Below, piece after piece: positions 1-8,747 of a stretch of DNA of 33,760 nt. The DNA is taken from positions 1 to 33,760 of the forward strand of contig JACRHH010000021.1 of NCBI GenBank assembly GCA_016212095.1, read 5' to 3'. Both the position numbers and the translations under genes were made by a program. The notes under the pieces were generated by a model, which was not told where the DNA came from, searched no databases, and worked only from the letters and a program-made list of their open reading frames with translations. The stretch comes from Nitrospirota bacterium (GTDB lineage: Bacteria > Nitrospirota > Thermodesulfovibrionia > SZUA-242). How positions within the stretch are numbered: the first letter of the stretch is position 1; every line of letters begins with the position of its first letter.

Positions 1-1
1 C

Positions 2-118
2 CGGCGTTTTATCGAAACACACAACAAGACATCAACCAAGCCGTTCAGGTGGACAAAATCGGCGGACTCGATAATCGCATCGGTCAACAGGGCCAAAAAC
101 AGGATGGACAATGGTTAA
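2..118 (+). CDS. IS630-like transposase, C-terminal fragment cut by window edge
   Basis: The first 117 bases are open in one frame and end in TAA at 116-118. The 38 residues include RRFIETHN, then KPFRWTKSAD and IIASV. This resembles the C-terminal tail of IS630-family DDE transposases, which commonly end with a KPF-W-TK-A-eI pattern. The catalytic part lies outside the window, so I cannot tell whether the element is intact. The sequence after the stop, 119-200, is AT-rich and shows no clear terminal repeat. The family call rests on a short tail only. Confidence 0.6.
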   Translation, partial: RRFIETHNKTSTKPFRWTKSADSIIASVNRAKNRMDNG

Positions 119-220
119 CCAATTAACCGCACGGTTCACTAGCCCTTTATTATTTCCATCGTCAGCCGATAGGACATCAATAAATTATTTGCTGGTCGTT
201 AATAACGGTGGAGGAAGCCG

Positions 221-1888
221 ATGAAGTGGTTTGACGATGCAAGCCTGAAGACTAAATTCTCATTCATTTTCGGCGGAATCATAATTGGCGCTTTCATCGC
301 GATAGCGTTTGGGCAGTGGGCTTTCGCGAGGGTTCAGGTCGGCGGACGCTATTTCTCCGGCATCGAACTCAAGCGCGACGCCGTTGACGAACTGGCCAGG
401 ATTCGCATGAACCTTAACATGGTCAGGGTGCTGTACTACGACTACGTCGTGGATGACGAGGATACAGTCGAAAGCGTGCGGAAAATGCTTGGCTCCACGA
501 GGGACATCTTTCGGACGCTTGAATCGAAGGGTTCGCCGGCGAGCGATGGAAAGAGCCTGTACTGCGGATCGTGCCATGCGCCGGAGACTTACGAAACGAT
601 ATTTGCGTCTGTCAAAGCGGGGCGCGAGGCATGGGAGCGTTTCGAGGAGAAGATCAAGGGCAATCTTTCGGGCGGCGGCAGCAGGCAGGAACTGCTTGCC
701 GGTGTCGGCGAGGTATCCGAGATCTATCTGGAAATCATGGAAGCCACCAAGATGCCTGTTGATGTGTTGCGGAGCGTATCGCCGCTTCAGGTTGAGAAGC
801 TGAAAAAAGAATCGCAGTACATGCGGTACTCATTTCTGGTCGGCGGCGTTATCGGTTCCGTGTTGCTGATGTTTATAGCGATATTCCTGTCGAAAATAAT
901 AGTGTCGCCTGTGCTTGCCGTGGCCGAAAGCTCGGCTGCAATGGCTGAGGGAGACTTCAGCGCGGTTGAGGTGAATGTGACGGGGCATGACGAACTTGGC
1001 CGCATGGCCGGGTCTTTTCGCGACATGAGCGAAAGGCTGACCAGATTTGCGGGTGAAACGAAGGAGGGTATTTTCAATCTGTCTTCGTCGGCGGAGGAGC
1101 TTTCTGCCACAACCGATGTTCTTGCCCGGACAACCGAAAGCCAGCACTCGCAGGCCGATCAGGTTGTCACGGCAACCGAGGAGATGTCGCAGACCATTCA
1201 GGATGTGGCGCAGAACGCGCTTAAGGCCGCCGAGACTAACAAGCATTCGGCGCAGCTTGCCGAAAGCGGACGAGCCGTGGCGAATGACGCGGTTGCCGCA
1301 ATCGAAAAGATTTCCCATGTGGTCATGGACGCAACCGGAACGATCGAGGCGCTCGGCAGCCGCACGGACGAGATCGGCGAAATCGTATCCGTGATAACCG
1401 ACATTGCCGATCAGACAAACCTGCTTGCCCTGAACGCGGCCATCGAGGCGGCCCGCGCAGGTGATCACGGACGCGGATTCGCGGTGGTTGCCGACGAGGT
1501 TAGAAAGCTTGCCGAGAAGACCGCGCGTTCCACGCGCGAAATATCGGCGCGGATTACGCAGATTCAGAACGAGGCCCGGCGTTCGGTGGATGTCATGAGG
1601 GGAAGCCGTGAGGTTGTGGCGAGAGGCGTGGACATGGTAAGCCGCATGACCGACACGCTCAATTCCATTGCCGAGGCGTCCGCGAACGCGGCCCAGATAG
1701 TCGATAGAATCGCGGTGGCGACGGAAGAACAGTCGTCCACGGCAGAGAACATTTCGCAGAACATGGGCGGGCTGTTCGACGGGATCAAAGACACGCTGAA
1801 CGCGTCGAACCAGATCAAGACGGTTTCGCTCGAACTGGCGTCCCTGTCGGAAAAACTGAAGCTTCAGGCCGCGTGGTTTAAAACCTGA
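221..1888 (+). CDS. Methyl-accepting chemotaxis protein with periplasmic CXXCH motif
   Basis: Membrane chemoreceptor of 555 residues that would signal to CheA/CheW. A first membrane helix lies at about 13-36, a periplasmic sensor at about 37-205, a second helix at about 206-228, a HAMP domain to about 280, and a long cytoplasmic signalling coiled coil. The hairpin tip reads [21 protein letters not shown], shown here only as a landmark around residues 394-414, followed by [16 protein letters not shown]. The sensor holds C115-G-S-C118-H119, a c-type heme attachment site. Geobacter is known to have heme-containing chemoreceptors that sense redox state; I infer the same here. The start is ATG 221 with GGAGG at 210-214. 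No CheR-binding pentapeptide is visible at the C-terminus. No other chemotaxis gene is nearby. The last 25 bases overlap the convergent DUF2442 gene. Confidence 0.95.
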   Translation: MKWFDDASLKTKFSFIFGGIIIGAFIAIAFGQWAFARVQVGGRYFSGIELKRDAVDELARIRMNLNMVRVLYYDYVVDDEDTVESVRKMLGSTRDIFRTLESKGSPASDGKSLYCGSCHAPETYETIFASVKAGREAWERFEEKIKGNLSGGGSRQELLAGVGEVSEIYLEIMEATKMPVDVLRSVSPLQVEKLKKESQYMRYSFLVGGVIGSVLLMFIAIFLSKIIVSPVLAVAESSAAMAEGDFSAVEVNVTGHDELGRMAGSFRDMSERLTRFAGETKEGIFNLSSSAEELSATTDVLARTTESQHSQADQVVTATEEMSQTIQDVAQNALKAAETNKHSAQLAESGRAVANDAVAAIEKISHVVMDATGTIEALGSRTDEIGEIVSVITDIADQTNLLALNAAIEAARAGDHGRGFAVVADEVRKLAEKTARSTREISARITQIQNEARRSVDVMRGSREVVARGVDMVSRMTDTLNSIAEASANAAQIVDRIAVATEEQSSTAENISQNMGGLFDGIKDTLNASNQIKTVSLELASLSEKLKLQAAWFKT

Positions 1889-2136
1889 CAGTTGTTGATT
1901 TCATCGTAGATGGCATCCGGGGCGATATCCGCTCCGTTTGGCCAGACAATAACGCCGTTTTCAATTCGAGCCTGAGCAAAGAAATCTTCATTTTCCAGCG
2001 GCGCGAATATGCCTTCAAACGGTTCATCCGACATGTCAATAATGCCGTGGGAACCGTCGGCGAATTCGACATCGATGCGATAGCCGGATAGAACTTCGAG
2101 ATTAACAACTTTCCAGGGGATCATGATTGTCGGCAT
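1864..2136 (-). CDS. DUF2442 domain protein
   Basis: Small protein of about 90 residues with the DUF2442 pattern: [10 protein letters not shown] near the N-terminus, then GIFAPL, a partial match to FF-qaRIe, and [10 protein letters not shown]-like residues ([18 protein letters not shown]). Function unknown; family members often lie beside DUF4160 genes in small two-gene units, but no such partner is seen. The frame opens with TTG at 2142, and ATGs follow at 2136 and 2124. A TATAAT sits on the minus strand at 2147-2142, so a transcript would begin about at 2136 and the message could be leaderless; family alignment alone would also fit ATG 2124. No Shine-Dalgarno is visible. Its 3' end overlaps the chemoreceptor gene by 25 bases. 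Confidence 0.75.
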   Translation of the reverse strand: MPTIMIPWKVVNLEVLSGYRIDVEFADGSHGIIDMSDEPFEGIFAPLENEDFFAQARIENGVIVWPNGADIAPDAIYDEINNCQVLNHAA

Positions 2137-2170
2137 AGGCAATTATAGCAAATAGCATTACCGTGCTTGC

Positions 2171-2200
2171 TTGACATTCCCGCTCAAGCTTTCGTATTAT
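2171..2200 (+). promoter_or_regulatory. Sigma-70 type promoter of the fur-like gene
   Basis: TTGACA at 2171-2176, an 18-base spacer, and TATTAT at 2195-2200. Transcription would start near 2207. This places any start codon upstream of about 2207 outside the message and supports ATG 2222 for the regulator. No convincing Fur box was seen around it. Confidence 0.6.
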
Positions 2201-2221
2201 TGCGACAGAGTCTCAGTTGCC

Positions 2222-2701
2222 ATGCAAAAGCATAATATTGAAGCCGGATTGAGGTCTATGGGCCTGCGGATGACCCGCGAGAGGGAGCTTATCGTCGCGG
2301 AGGTCGATTCGTTCGATGGCCATTTCGAGCCGGACGAACTGCTCGACAGGATGCGCCGCAAGAACATCCGCGTTTCGCGAGCCTCGATCTACCGCACGCT
2401 TCCCCTTCTTGTCGAATGCGGAGCGATAAAGGAAGCGGTTTACAAGGACAGAAAGACGCGATACGAGCGGCTGATCGGGCGCGATCATCACGATCACATG
2501 GTCTGCACCGAATGCGGCGGGGTGATCGAGTTCGTGTCGGACGAGATCGAGCGGCTGCAGGAGGCTGTCTGCAAGCGGCACGGCTTCGGCATAGCAGGGC
2601 ATACGCTAGAAATACGCGGCGTTTGCCGCGATTGTTCGGAAGGAAAAACAGGCGCAAGCAGCGCGGGCAGGGGAAATACTAATTCAGATGCACGATCATG
2701 A
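2222..2701 (+). CDS. Fur-family metal-responsive repressor
   Basis: DNA-binding regulator of 159 residues. An N-terminal winged helix carries MTRERELIVAEV and SRASIYRTLPLLVECG (about 17-67), and the C-terminal dimerisation and metal domain carries HHDHMVCTECG (89-99) and CRDC (135-138). The two cysteine pairs C95/C98 and C135/C138 are the structural zinc site of the family. ATG 2222 is chosen over the upstream TTG 2171 because that TTG is the -35 box. The gene overlaps feoB by 14 bases, so it is very likely co-transcribed with it and probably senses ferrous iron. Zur or PerR function cannot be excluded from sequence, but the FeoB neighbour favours iron. Confidence 0.9.
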   Translation: MQKHNIEAGLRSMGLRMTRERELIVAEVDSFDGHFEPDELLDRMRRKNIRVSRASIYRTLPLLVECGAIKEAVYKDRKTRYERLIGRDHHDHMVCTECGGVIEFVSDEIERLQEAVCKRHGFGIAGHTLEIRGVCRDCSEGKTGASSAGRGNTNSDARS

Positions 2702-4655
2702 GGACAAGACGCCAAAGGGCGTGATTAACCGCGTTATCCTGATGGGAAACGCGAATGTCGGTAAAAGCGTTATTTTCGGCCTTCTCACCGGAAAATACGT
2801 TACGGTTTCGAACTATCCCGGCACGACTGTCGAGGTGACACACGGAAATGTTCGAATCGACGGCGCAACGTATCACCTCATGGACACTCCCGGCACGAAC
2901 AGCCTCATTCCGCTAAGCGAAGACGAGCGCGTCACCCGCGATATTCTCATAGACGAGCCTTTCAACTCGATCATTCAGGTTGCCGACGCGAAAAACATGA
3001 AGCGCACCCTGATGCTTGCGGTTCAGGCCGCCGAGTGCGGAAAGCCGATGGTGCTTGTCCTGAACATGCAGGACGAGGCGCGTGAGCGCGGCATAGACAC
3101 CGACAACAGGGAGCTTGCAAGCACACTTGGCATAGAGGTCATTCAGGCAATCGCGCCGCAGAAGAAGGGAATGGGCCAGATTCGCTCCGCGCTTGCCTCG
3201 CCGCGCAAGCCGACGCTTGAAGTTGCATATCCGCAGTGGATCGAGAAGGCTGTAGGCGATATTGCCGGCAAGCTTCCGGATTCGTCTGTCTCGCGCCGCG
3301 CGCTTGCGCTGATGATTCTGGCCGGCGCGCCCGGAATGCGCGACTGGCTAAAGGCGCGTCTGTCCGACGACATAATTGCCGGGATAGAGGATGTATGCGA
3401 CAACGCGCAGAAGCATTTCGACCGTCCGCTTGCCGAGGTGATAAACGTGGCGCGTCTTGCCGTGGTCGAGCGGTTGATGGCAAAGGTTGTGAGCCGTTCC
3501 GCTCCGGGAGGCGGACGCGCGCTTCAGGCTATTGGCCGATACAGCACTCATCCGTTCTGGGGTCTGCCGATTCTGGCGGCGGTTCTTTATGCGGTCTGGT
3601 TTTTCGTGGGCTACATCGGCGCCGACGTTCTTGTCGGTTTTCTTGAGGAATCGATTTTCGGGGAATATCTAAATCCGATGGCCGAACGGCTTGCCGCCGG
3701 AATTCCGGTTCCGTTCATTCGCGATCTGCTTGTGGGGCCGTATGGCGTTGTCACGATGGCGCTAACATACGCCGTGGCGATCATTCTGCCGATTACCGTG
3801 ACGTTTTTCATCGCATTCGGGATTCTCGAAGACTCCGGCTATCTGCCGAGGCTGGCCGTAATGTCGAACCGGATATTCGCCATGATGGGGCTGAACGGCA
3901 AGGCCGTTCTTCCGATGGTGCTTGGGCTTGGCTGCGTGACGATGGCAACGATGACCACGCGCATTCTGGAAACCCGCCGCGAGCGCATAATCACGACATT
4001 TCTTCTGGCGCTGGCCGTGCCGTGCTCCGCCCAGCTTGGGGTGACGATGGGGCTGCTAAGCGCTGTGTCGTATCGCGTGACCGTAATCTGGCTGATGAGC
4101 GTTGTCGGCACGCTTCTGCTTGGCGGCTGGCTTGCCTCCAAGGTGGTTGCGGGCGAGAGACCGGCGCTTTTCATCGAGCTTCCGCCCGTGCGCGTGCCGC
4201 GCATGATGAATGTGTTCAAAAAGACGATGGGCCGCGTTGAATGGTATCTGCGCGAGGCTGTTCCGCTGTTCGTTGTCGGAACGCTGATCCTGTTTTCCCT
4301 CGACCGTTTCGGGATGCTCGGCTGGATAAGGGCGGCGTTCGCGCCTGTTGTGGTGGGCTTTCTCGGTCTTCCGGAAGCTGCGGCGGATGCGCTCATCATG
4401 GGATTCCTGCGGCGTGATTACGGCGCGGCCGGATTCTTTACGATGTTCAAAAACGGCCTGCTCACTCCGGCGCAGGTTACGGTTTCGCTTGTGACTGTAA
4501 CGCTTTTCGTGCCGTGTCTTGCAAGCTTTCTGATGATGGTGAAGGAGCGCGGAATGAAGTCGGCAGCCTTGATGCTGGCGATAGTGATGCCGTATGCCAT
4601 ACTTGCCGGCGGGGTGGTGCGTTTCACGATAGAGATGTTTGGCATAAGTTTTTAG
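2688..4655 (+). CDS. feoB: Ferrous iron transporter FeoB
   Basis: Inner-membrane ferrous iron permease of 655 residues with an N-terminal G domain. G1 is GNANVGKS (20-27), switch I contains SNYPGTT (41-47), G3 is DTPG (66-69), and G4 is NMQD (126-129). The membrane part begins near residue 290 and shows alternating hydrophobic helices, the GLGCVTMA segment, and FLRRDYGAAGFF near the C-terminus, a landmark of many FeoB proteins. It is shorter than the roughly 750-770 residues of E. coli FeoB. The N-terminus is His/Asp-rich (MHDHED). FeoA is not a separate gene; its domain appears fused to the next gene's regulator. The start overlaps the fur-like gene. Confidence 0.95.
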   Translation: MHDHEDKTPKGVINRVILMGNANVGKSVIFGLLTGKYVTVSNYPGTTVEVTHGNVRIDGATYHLMDTPGTNSLIPLSEDERVTRDILIDEPFNSIIQVADAKNMKRTLMLAVQAAECGKPMVLVLNMQDEARERGIDTDNRELASTLGIEVIQAIAPQKKGMGQIRSALASPRKPTLEVAYPQWIEKAVGDIAGKLPDSSVSRRALALMILAGAPGMRDWLKARLSDDIIAGIEDVCDNAQKHFDRPLAEVINVARLAVVERLMAKVVSRSAPGGGRALQAIGRYSTHPFWGLPILAAVLYAVWFFVGYIGADVLVGFLEESIFGEYLNPMAERLAAGIPVPFIRDLLVGPYGVVTMALTYAVAIILPITVTFFIAFGILEDSGYLPRLAVMSNRIFAMMGLNGKAVLPMVLGLGCVTMATMTTRILETRRERIITTFLLALAVPCSAQLGVTMGLLSAVSYRVTVIWLMSVVGTLLLGGWLASKVVAGERPALFIELPPVRVPRMMNVFKKTMGRVEWYLREAVPLFVVGTLILFSLDRFGMLGWIRAAFAPVVVGFLGLPEAAADALIMGFLRRDYGAAGFFTMFKNGLLTPAQVTVSLVTVTLFVPCLASFLMMVKERGMKSAALMLAIVMPYAILAGGVVRFTIEMFGISF

Positions 4656-4672
4656 CACACGAAAGGATTTTT

Positions 4673-5311
4673 ATGAGCCACGAATGCCGCCACGAGGAGA
4701 GCATCGACGAGATGCTCGAAACATTCTGGGAACTGAGGGAGCGAAACGTGCTGACGAGGCAGGCACTGGGCGAGGCGCTGTCGGATGCGTCCGTGGAGAT
4801 GCTTGCGTCAAAAGGGATGATCTCGTTCGACGGCGACACGCCGGTTCTTGGCGCCGACGCCGAAGCTCGCGCCCGCGACATCGTGCGGCGACACCGGCTT
4901 GCCGAGCGCCTGTTTCACGATGTGCTCGATCTCTCGAACTATGAGGCCGACGCGTGCAGCTTTGAGCATGTGATAAGCAAGGATGTGGAGGAGGCGTTAT
5001 GCACATTTTTAGGGCATCCGCCCACATGCCCGCACAACAAGCCGATTCCCAAAGGCGCGTGCTGCCGCGCCGGAACGCGCAAGTTCACGCCGCTTGTCTC
5101 GAACCTGAATCATATCGATGTGGGAAGCCGCGCAACCGTGGAGTTCCTGAACACGCCGCATCTGGACAAGCTCGCCTCGATGGGGCTTTCGCCCGGCAGC
5201 GTTATAAGGCTCATCCAGAAAAGCCCGTCGGTGGTGATTCAGATAGATGAAACAACTCTGGCGCTCGACGGCGAAATAGTGAAGGGCATCTACGTGAAAA
5301 GCGTTTCATAG
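4673..5311 (+). CDS. DtxR/MntR-family regulator fused to FeoA domain
   Basis: A 212-residue protein starting at ATG 4673 behind GAAAGGA (4661-4667). Residues about 5-60 form a short and divergent winged helix. The next part is the metal-binding dimerisation domain of DtxR proteins: VRRHRLAERLFHDVL, ACSFEHVISKDVEEAL and CPHNKPIPKG. The last 75 or so residues are a FeoA/SH3-like domain with the pattern LNHIDVGSRATV, KLASMGLSPGSVI and ALDGEIVKGIYVK. The role is probably iron- or manganese-dependent control of the feoB unit, and the FeoA part may also act on FeoB. It follows feoB by 17 bases. The recognition helix is weaker than in typical DtxR, so DNA binding is inferred. Confidence 0.88.
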   Translation: MSHECRHEESIDEMLETFWELRERNVLTRQALGEALSDASVEMLASKGMISFDGDTPVLGADAEARARDIVRRHRLAERLFHDVLDLSNYEADACSFEHVISKDVEEALCTFLGHPPTCPHNKPIPKGACCRAGTRKFTPLVSNLNHIDVGSRATVEFLNTPHLDKLASMGLSPGSVIRLIQKSPSVVIQIDETTLALDGEIVKGIYVKSVS

Positions 5312-5316
5312 GAGGG
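5311..5316 (+). promoter_or_regulatory. Ribosome binding site pointing to an AUC start
   Basis: GGAGGG begins at the last base of the preceding stop codon and is followed, after five bases, by ATC AAG ATT TAC. No ATG, GTG or TTG lies in frame between the upstream stop at 5295 and the GTG at 5442, which is inside the conserved domain. The strong site fixes initiation near 5322. Confidence 0.6.
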
Positions 5317-5321
5317 ACGGG

Positions 5322-6080
5322 ATCAAGATTTACCGCGAAATAGCAAGCGATCCGGCGCTGGCCGCGAAAAGGGTTGCCGCCCGGCTTATTGAGGAATCGC
5401 CGCCGCCTGACGGCAGGCTTGTTATCCTCAAGCCCAATATAGTGAAGCCCGCGCCGCCGCCTGTAACCACCGATGTTCGCGTGGTTGCCGGTGTGGCCGA
5501 CGCGTTTCGCGACGCCGGTTATTCCAATATTATCGTGGCCGAAGGCTCCGGCACGGGCGATACCGTGCAAAACCTGATCGATCTGGGCTACGGCGCGCTT
5601 GGCCTGCCGCTTGTCGATCTTGACTCGCTGCCGAATTCGCCGGTGAACGTGCCTGACGCCGAGGTTTGGCCGGTTATTCATCTGCCCGACATCATCCGCG
5701 GCGCTTTCATTGTTTCGGTTCCGGTCTTGAAGGATCATTCGATGCTTGGCGTGACCATCGGCCTGAAAAACATGGTGGGCGTTCTTCCAGCCGATCATTA
5801 CAGCGGATACTGGGCGTTCAGAAAGTCCATGATTCATAAGGAAAATCCGCACGGATGCGTGAGCGATCTCATTCGCGCGGCGCGTCCGGACTGGACAATC
5901 GTTGACGCCACGGTCGGAATGCGGGAATCCCACGTTTACGGCGCGCCGATGAACCCTCCCGCGAATCTTGTTTTCGGGTCGGCAGATTCGCTGGAAGCCG
6001 ACAAGTTCGGCGCGGAACTGCTCGGACACAACTGGCTTGAAATCGAATATCTCCGTAAAATCAGCGTGTTCTGGCGATGA
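5322..6080 (+). CDS. DUF362 domain protein, apparent AUC start
   Basis: Protein of 252 residues if read from ATC 5322. The N-terminal part is KIYREIASDPALAAK, then VILKPNIVKP, followed by VTTDVRVVAGV and NIIVAEGSGTGDT. Later come PVLKDHSMLGVTIGLKNMVG, a hallmark of DUF362, and RPDWTIVDATVGM. The domain spans nearly the whole protein and there is no ferredoxin extension. Biochemical role is unknown; some relatives carry Fe-S clusters. A GTG at 5442 would cut off the LKPN strand, so it is unlikely to be the real start. One base change (ATC to ATG at 5324) would give an ordinary MKIYREI start, so either an AUC start or a sequence error is possible. The stop overlaps the next start by four bases (ATGA). 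Confidence 0.8.
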   Translation: MKIYREIASDPALAAKRVAARLIEESPPPDGRLVILKPNIVKPAPPPVTTDVRVVAGVADAFRDAGYSNIIVAEGSGTGDTVQNLIDLGYGALGLPLVDLDSLPNSPVNVPDAEVWPVIHLPDIIRGAFIVSVPVLKDHSMLGVTIGLKNMVGVLPADHYSGYWAFRKSMIHKENPHGCVSDLIRAARPDWTIVDATVGMRESHVYGAPMNPPANLVFGSADSLEADKFGAELLGHNWLEIEYLRKISVFWR

Positions 6081-8683
6081 ATCTGTTCAGGTTGGCCGCT
6101 GTGATTCTTGCCGCGCTGCTTGCCGCATCGTGCGCGACTGTTTCCACGCCAGACATGCTCTCTAAAGGAGGCGCACTTCTGGACGACCGCAAGCCGGTTT
6201 CGGCGCTTGCCCTGTTTGACGCGGCGGCGAAGCTGAATCCGTCGGATCCCGATGTCGATTACATGCGGGCGCAGGCCCTTTTAGCATTGGGGCGGTACGG
6301 CGAGGCGGTATCGGCGTCTGAAGATGCGCTGCGCAAAAAGCCCGATTTTTATGAGGCGATCGATCTTGGCTGGGCCGCGCGGCTTGAGGCAGCGGGCGGA
6401 AGCTCAGGGGTTGCCGCAGGGGTGAGGGCGGAGGTTGAGCGGCTGAACGGGCGGGGAGACCACGCCCCTGCGGGGTTGTTATTTGCTGTCTATAATGGTT
6501 ACGTCTACCTGAAAGATGCGCCGGGCCGGGCGCAGGCTGTGATGCGGCTTGCCGAAAACGCCGTCGGCACGCGCCTTGCCGAAGAAGCCGCAGCGCTTCT
6601 TGCCGAGGAGATGATAGCGCCGGATCAGTCTGAGCGCGCGGCCTTGCTTGCCGAGAGCTATGTACGCAACTTCCCGCGCGGAAGAATGGCTGAGCAGGCG
6701 GTTATCGCGCTGCTTGATAAAAAGGCGGAGACTGTTCCGCCATCCGGGAACGGGGCGCTCGTGACCGAATGCGTGACAGTGCCCAACGGTTCAAGCCGCA
6801 GGCTAAACGCAGGCGCGTCGTGGTGGCTGGCCGAGCGCGGCCACGATCCGTCGCTGGCGCGGTATCTGGCTGAACGGGCGATTGAGCTGCTCGACCGGGA
6901 GGGCCTGGCCGAAAAGCCGTTGCGATTCGATGAGCAGGACTGGCGACGGGAAATGGAGCAGGATCGCGACCGCTACAATTTTTATCTTGGCAGGGCGTGT
7001 TTTAAAGAAGGCGACGCCAAATGCGCGAAGGCGGCGCTGGAGCCGGTTGCAGCGCGGCGGAACTGGCCGGGGCCGAATCATGTTCTGGCCCAGCTTGCGC
7101 TTCATGAGGGCCGGACGGACATCGCCGTGAAAAGGCTGAAACTTGCGATGGAGGCCGGTGGCGCGCGCAGGGAGGCGGAGGAACTTCTCCGGCAATTGAC
7201 ACGTGCCGACGGCGAACTCCGAAAGCAGTTTCTCGATTACGATTCGGGCGTTACATTTACCGACGTGACTGCTGCCGCCGGGTTTTCCGGCGTGAAGGCA
7301 AGCCGCGCGGCGTGGGGCGATTTCGACCGCGACGGGTTCGACGATCTTCTGCTCGACGGGCGAAGGCTGTTCCGTAATCGCGGCGACGGAACGTTTGTGG
7401 ACGTAACTGAACCGCTTGGTTTCAACGCTCCGGCAGACGCAAACGGCGGAGTATTCGGCGATTACGACAACGACGGATTTCCGGATATTCTTTCAACCTC
7501 TCGCGGCGGAAACAGGCTTTTTCATAATGTAGGCGGGAGACGCTTCGAGGATGTGACGGCAAAAGCGTTCGGCGTATCGCCGCGCATGGAAACAGAAGCC
7601 GCCGCATGGGGCGACATCGACAACGACGGATGGCTGGATCTCTACATCGCGAATTACGAGCGCGGCGGTGTAACGCGCGGACTCTGCCTGAAGGACAGGC
7701 TTTATCGCAATAACGGCGACGGCACGTTCACCGATGTGTCGCGGAAGGCCGGAATCGTAACCGAGGAGCCTTTATGCGGCAGAGGCGTAATCTGGTCTGA
7801 TCTTAATAATGACAATCGGTTGGATATTCTGGTTGCCAACTACCGTCTCGATCCGAACCTGCTCTGGCTAAACAGGGGCGGCGGCCTGTTTTCGGACGAA
7901 GCCGGGGCGGCGGGCGTTCGCGGCGTCAACAAAGGCGGCTCGTTCGGCCATTCCATAGGCGCGGCAACCGGCGACATAAACGGCGACGGCCTGATCGATA
8001 TTTACGTTTCGAACCTCGCGCATCCGCGCAATATCGAGAATTCCGACAAAAGCATGCTGCTTCTAAACAGCGGCCCGCCGGATTACCGCTTCGTCGGCAA
8101 GTTTGCCGATTCAGGCATAGCCTTTGAAGAGACGAACGCCGATCCGGCGCTTGCCGACGTGGACAACGACGGCGATTTAGACCTGTATGTCACTTCAATA
8201 TATCCTGGCCGCAACTCTCATCTTTATATAAACGACGGCAAAGGCAAGTTCAGCGACCGCGCGTGGTATTCCGGAACGCGTGTGGGAAACGGCTGGGGCG
8301 CTGCTTTCAGCGATTTCGACAACGACGGTCAGGTTGATCTGATAGTTGCAAGCGCCGACGGAGTGAGGCTTTTCCGCAACGACGGAAGCGGCAACCGCTG
8401 GCTGAAGGTTCGTGTTGACGATTCGCGCTGCAACCGGGCCGGAATCGGCGCGAAGGTGAGGGCATCTTTCGGCGGCAGGAGCATTCTGCGCGAGATTGCG
8501 GCAGGGCGCGGAACCGGAAGCCAGGATTCAGCCGCCGTGGTCATCGGCCTTGGGCAGCATGACGGCCCGGTGGAACTGCCGGTTGATCTGGAGGTAACCA
8601 CGCTCTGCGGCGATGTGATCAGGCGGCGGATAGAGCGATTGGATGACATGGTTGTGATCGGAAATCCGGGCGAAACGAAATAG
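6077..8683 (+). CDS. Lipoprotein with TPR, FG-GAP/VCBS repeats and UnbV domain
   Basis: An 868-residue envelope protein. The signal peptide ends in LLAASC, with C19 as the lipidation site. TPR-like helices occupy about 30-375, including SALALFDAAAKLNPSDPDVDYM. From about 390 to 780 there are at least seven FG-GAP/VCBS-type calcium-binding turns: DFDRDGFDD, DYDNDGFPD, DIDNDGWLD, DLNNDNRLD, DINGDGLID, DVDNDGDLD and DFDNDGQVD. The C-terminus (about 780-850) matches the ASPIC/UnbV pattern, NRWLKVRV, RAGIGAKVR and REIAAGRGTGSQDS. Such proteins are usually beta-propellers on the cell surface with unknown ligands. Its start overlaps the DUF362 stop, so both are likely made from one message. Confidence 0.88.
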   Translation: MNLFRLAAVILAALLAASCATVSTPDMLSKGGALLDDRKPVSALALFDAAAKLNPSDPDVDYMRAQALLALGRYGEAVSASEDALRKKPDFYEAIDLGWAARLEAAGGSSGVAAGVRAEVERLNGRGDHAPAGLLFAVYNGYVYLKDAPGRAQAVMRLAENAVGTRLAEEAAALLAEEMIAPDQSERAALLAESYVRNFPRGRMAEQAVIALLDKKAETVPPSGNGALVTECVTVPNGSSRRLNAGASWWLAERGHDPSLARYLAERAIELLDREGLAEKPLRFDEQDWRREMEQDRDRYNFYLGRACFKEGDAKCAKAALEPVAARRNWPGPNHVLAQLALHEGRTDIAVKRLKLAMEAGGARREAEELLRQLTRADGELRKQFLDYDSGVTFTDVTAAAGFSGVKASRAAWGDFDRDGFDDLLLDGRRLFRNRGDGTFVDVTEPLGFNAPADANGGVFGDYDNDGFPDILSTSRGGNRLFHNVGGRRFEDVTAKAFGVSPRMETEAAAWGDIDNDGWLDLYIANYERGGVTRGLCLKDRLYRNNGDGTFTDVSRKAGIVTEEPLCGRGVIWSDLNNDNRLDILVANYRLDPNLLWLNRGGGLFSDEAGAAGVRGVNKGGSFGHSIGAATGDINGDGLIDIYVSNLAHPRNIENSDKSMLLLNSGPPDYRFVGKFADSGIAFEETNADPALADVDNDGDLDLYVTSIYPGRNSHLYINDGKGKFSDRAWYSGTRVGNGWGAAFSDFDNDGQVDLIVASADGVRLFRNDGSGNRWLKVRVDDSRCNRAGIGAKVRASFGGRSILREIAAGRGTGSQDSAAVVIGLGQHDGPVELPVDLEVTTLCGDVIRRRIERLDDMVVIGNPGETK

Positions 8684-8747
8684 CTGCCTGTGCTAAGATA
8701 ATCGCCGTCCGGAATTTGCATAAACAATAACCAAAGACAAGGGCCAG

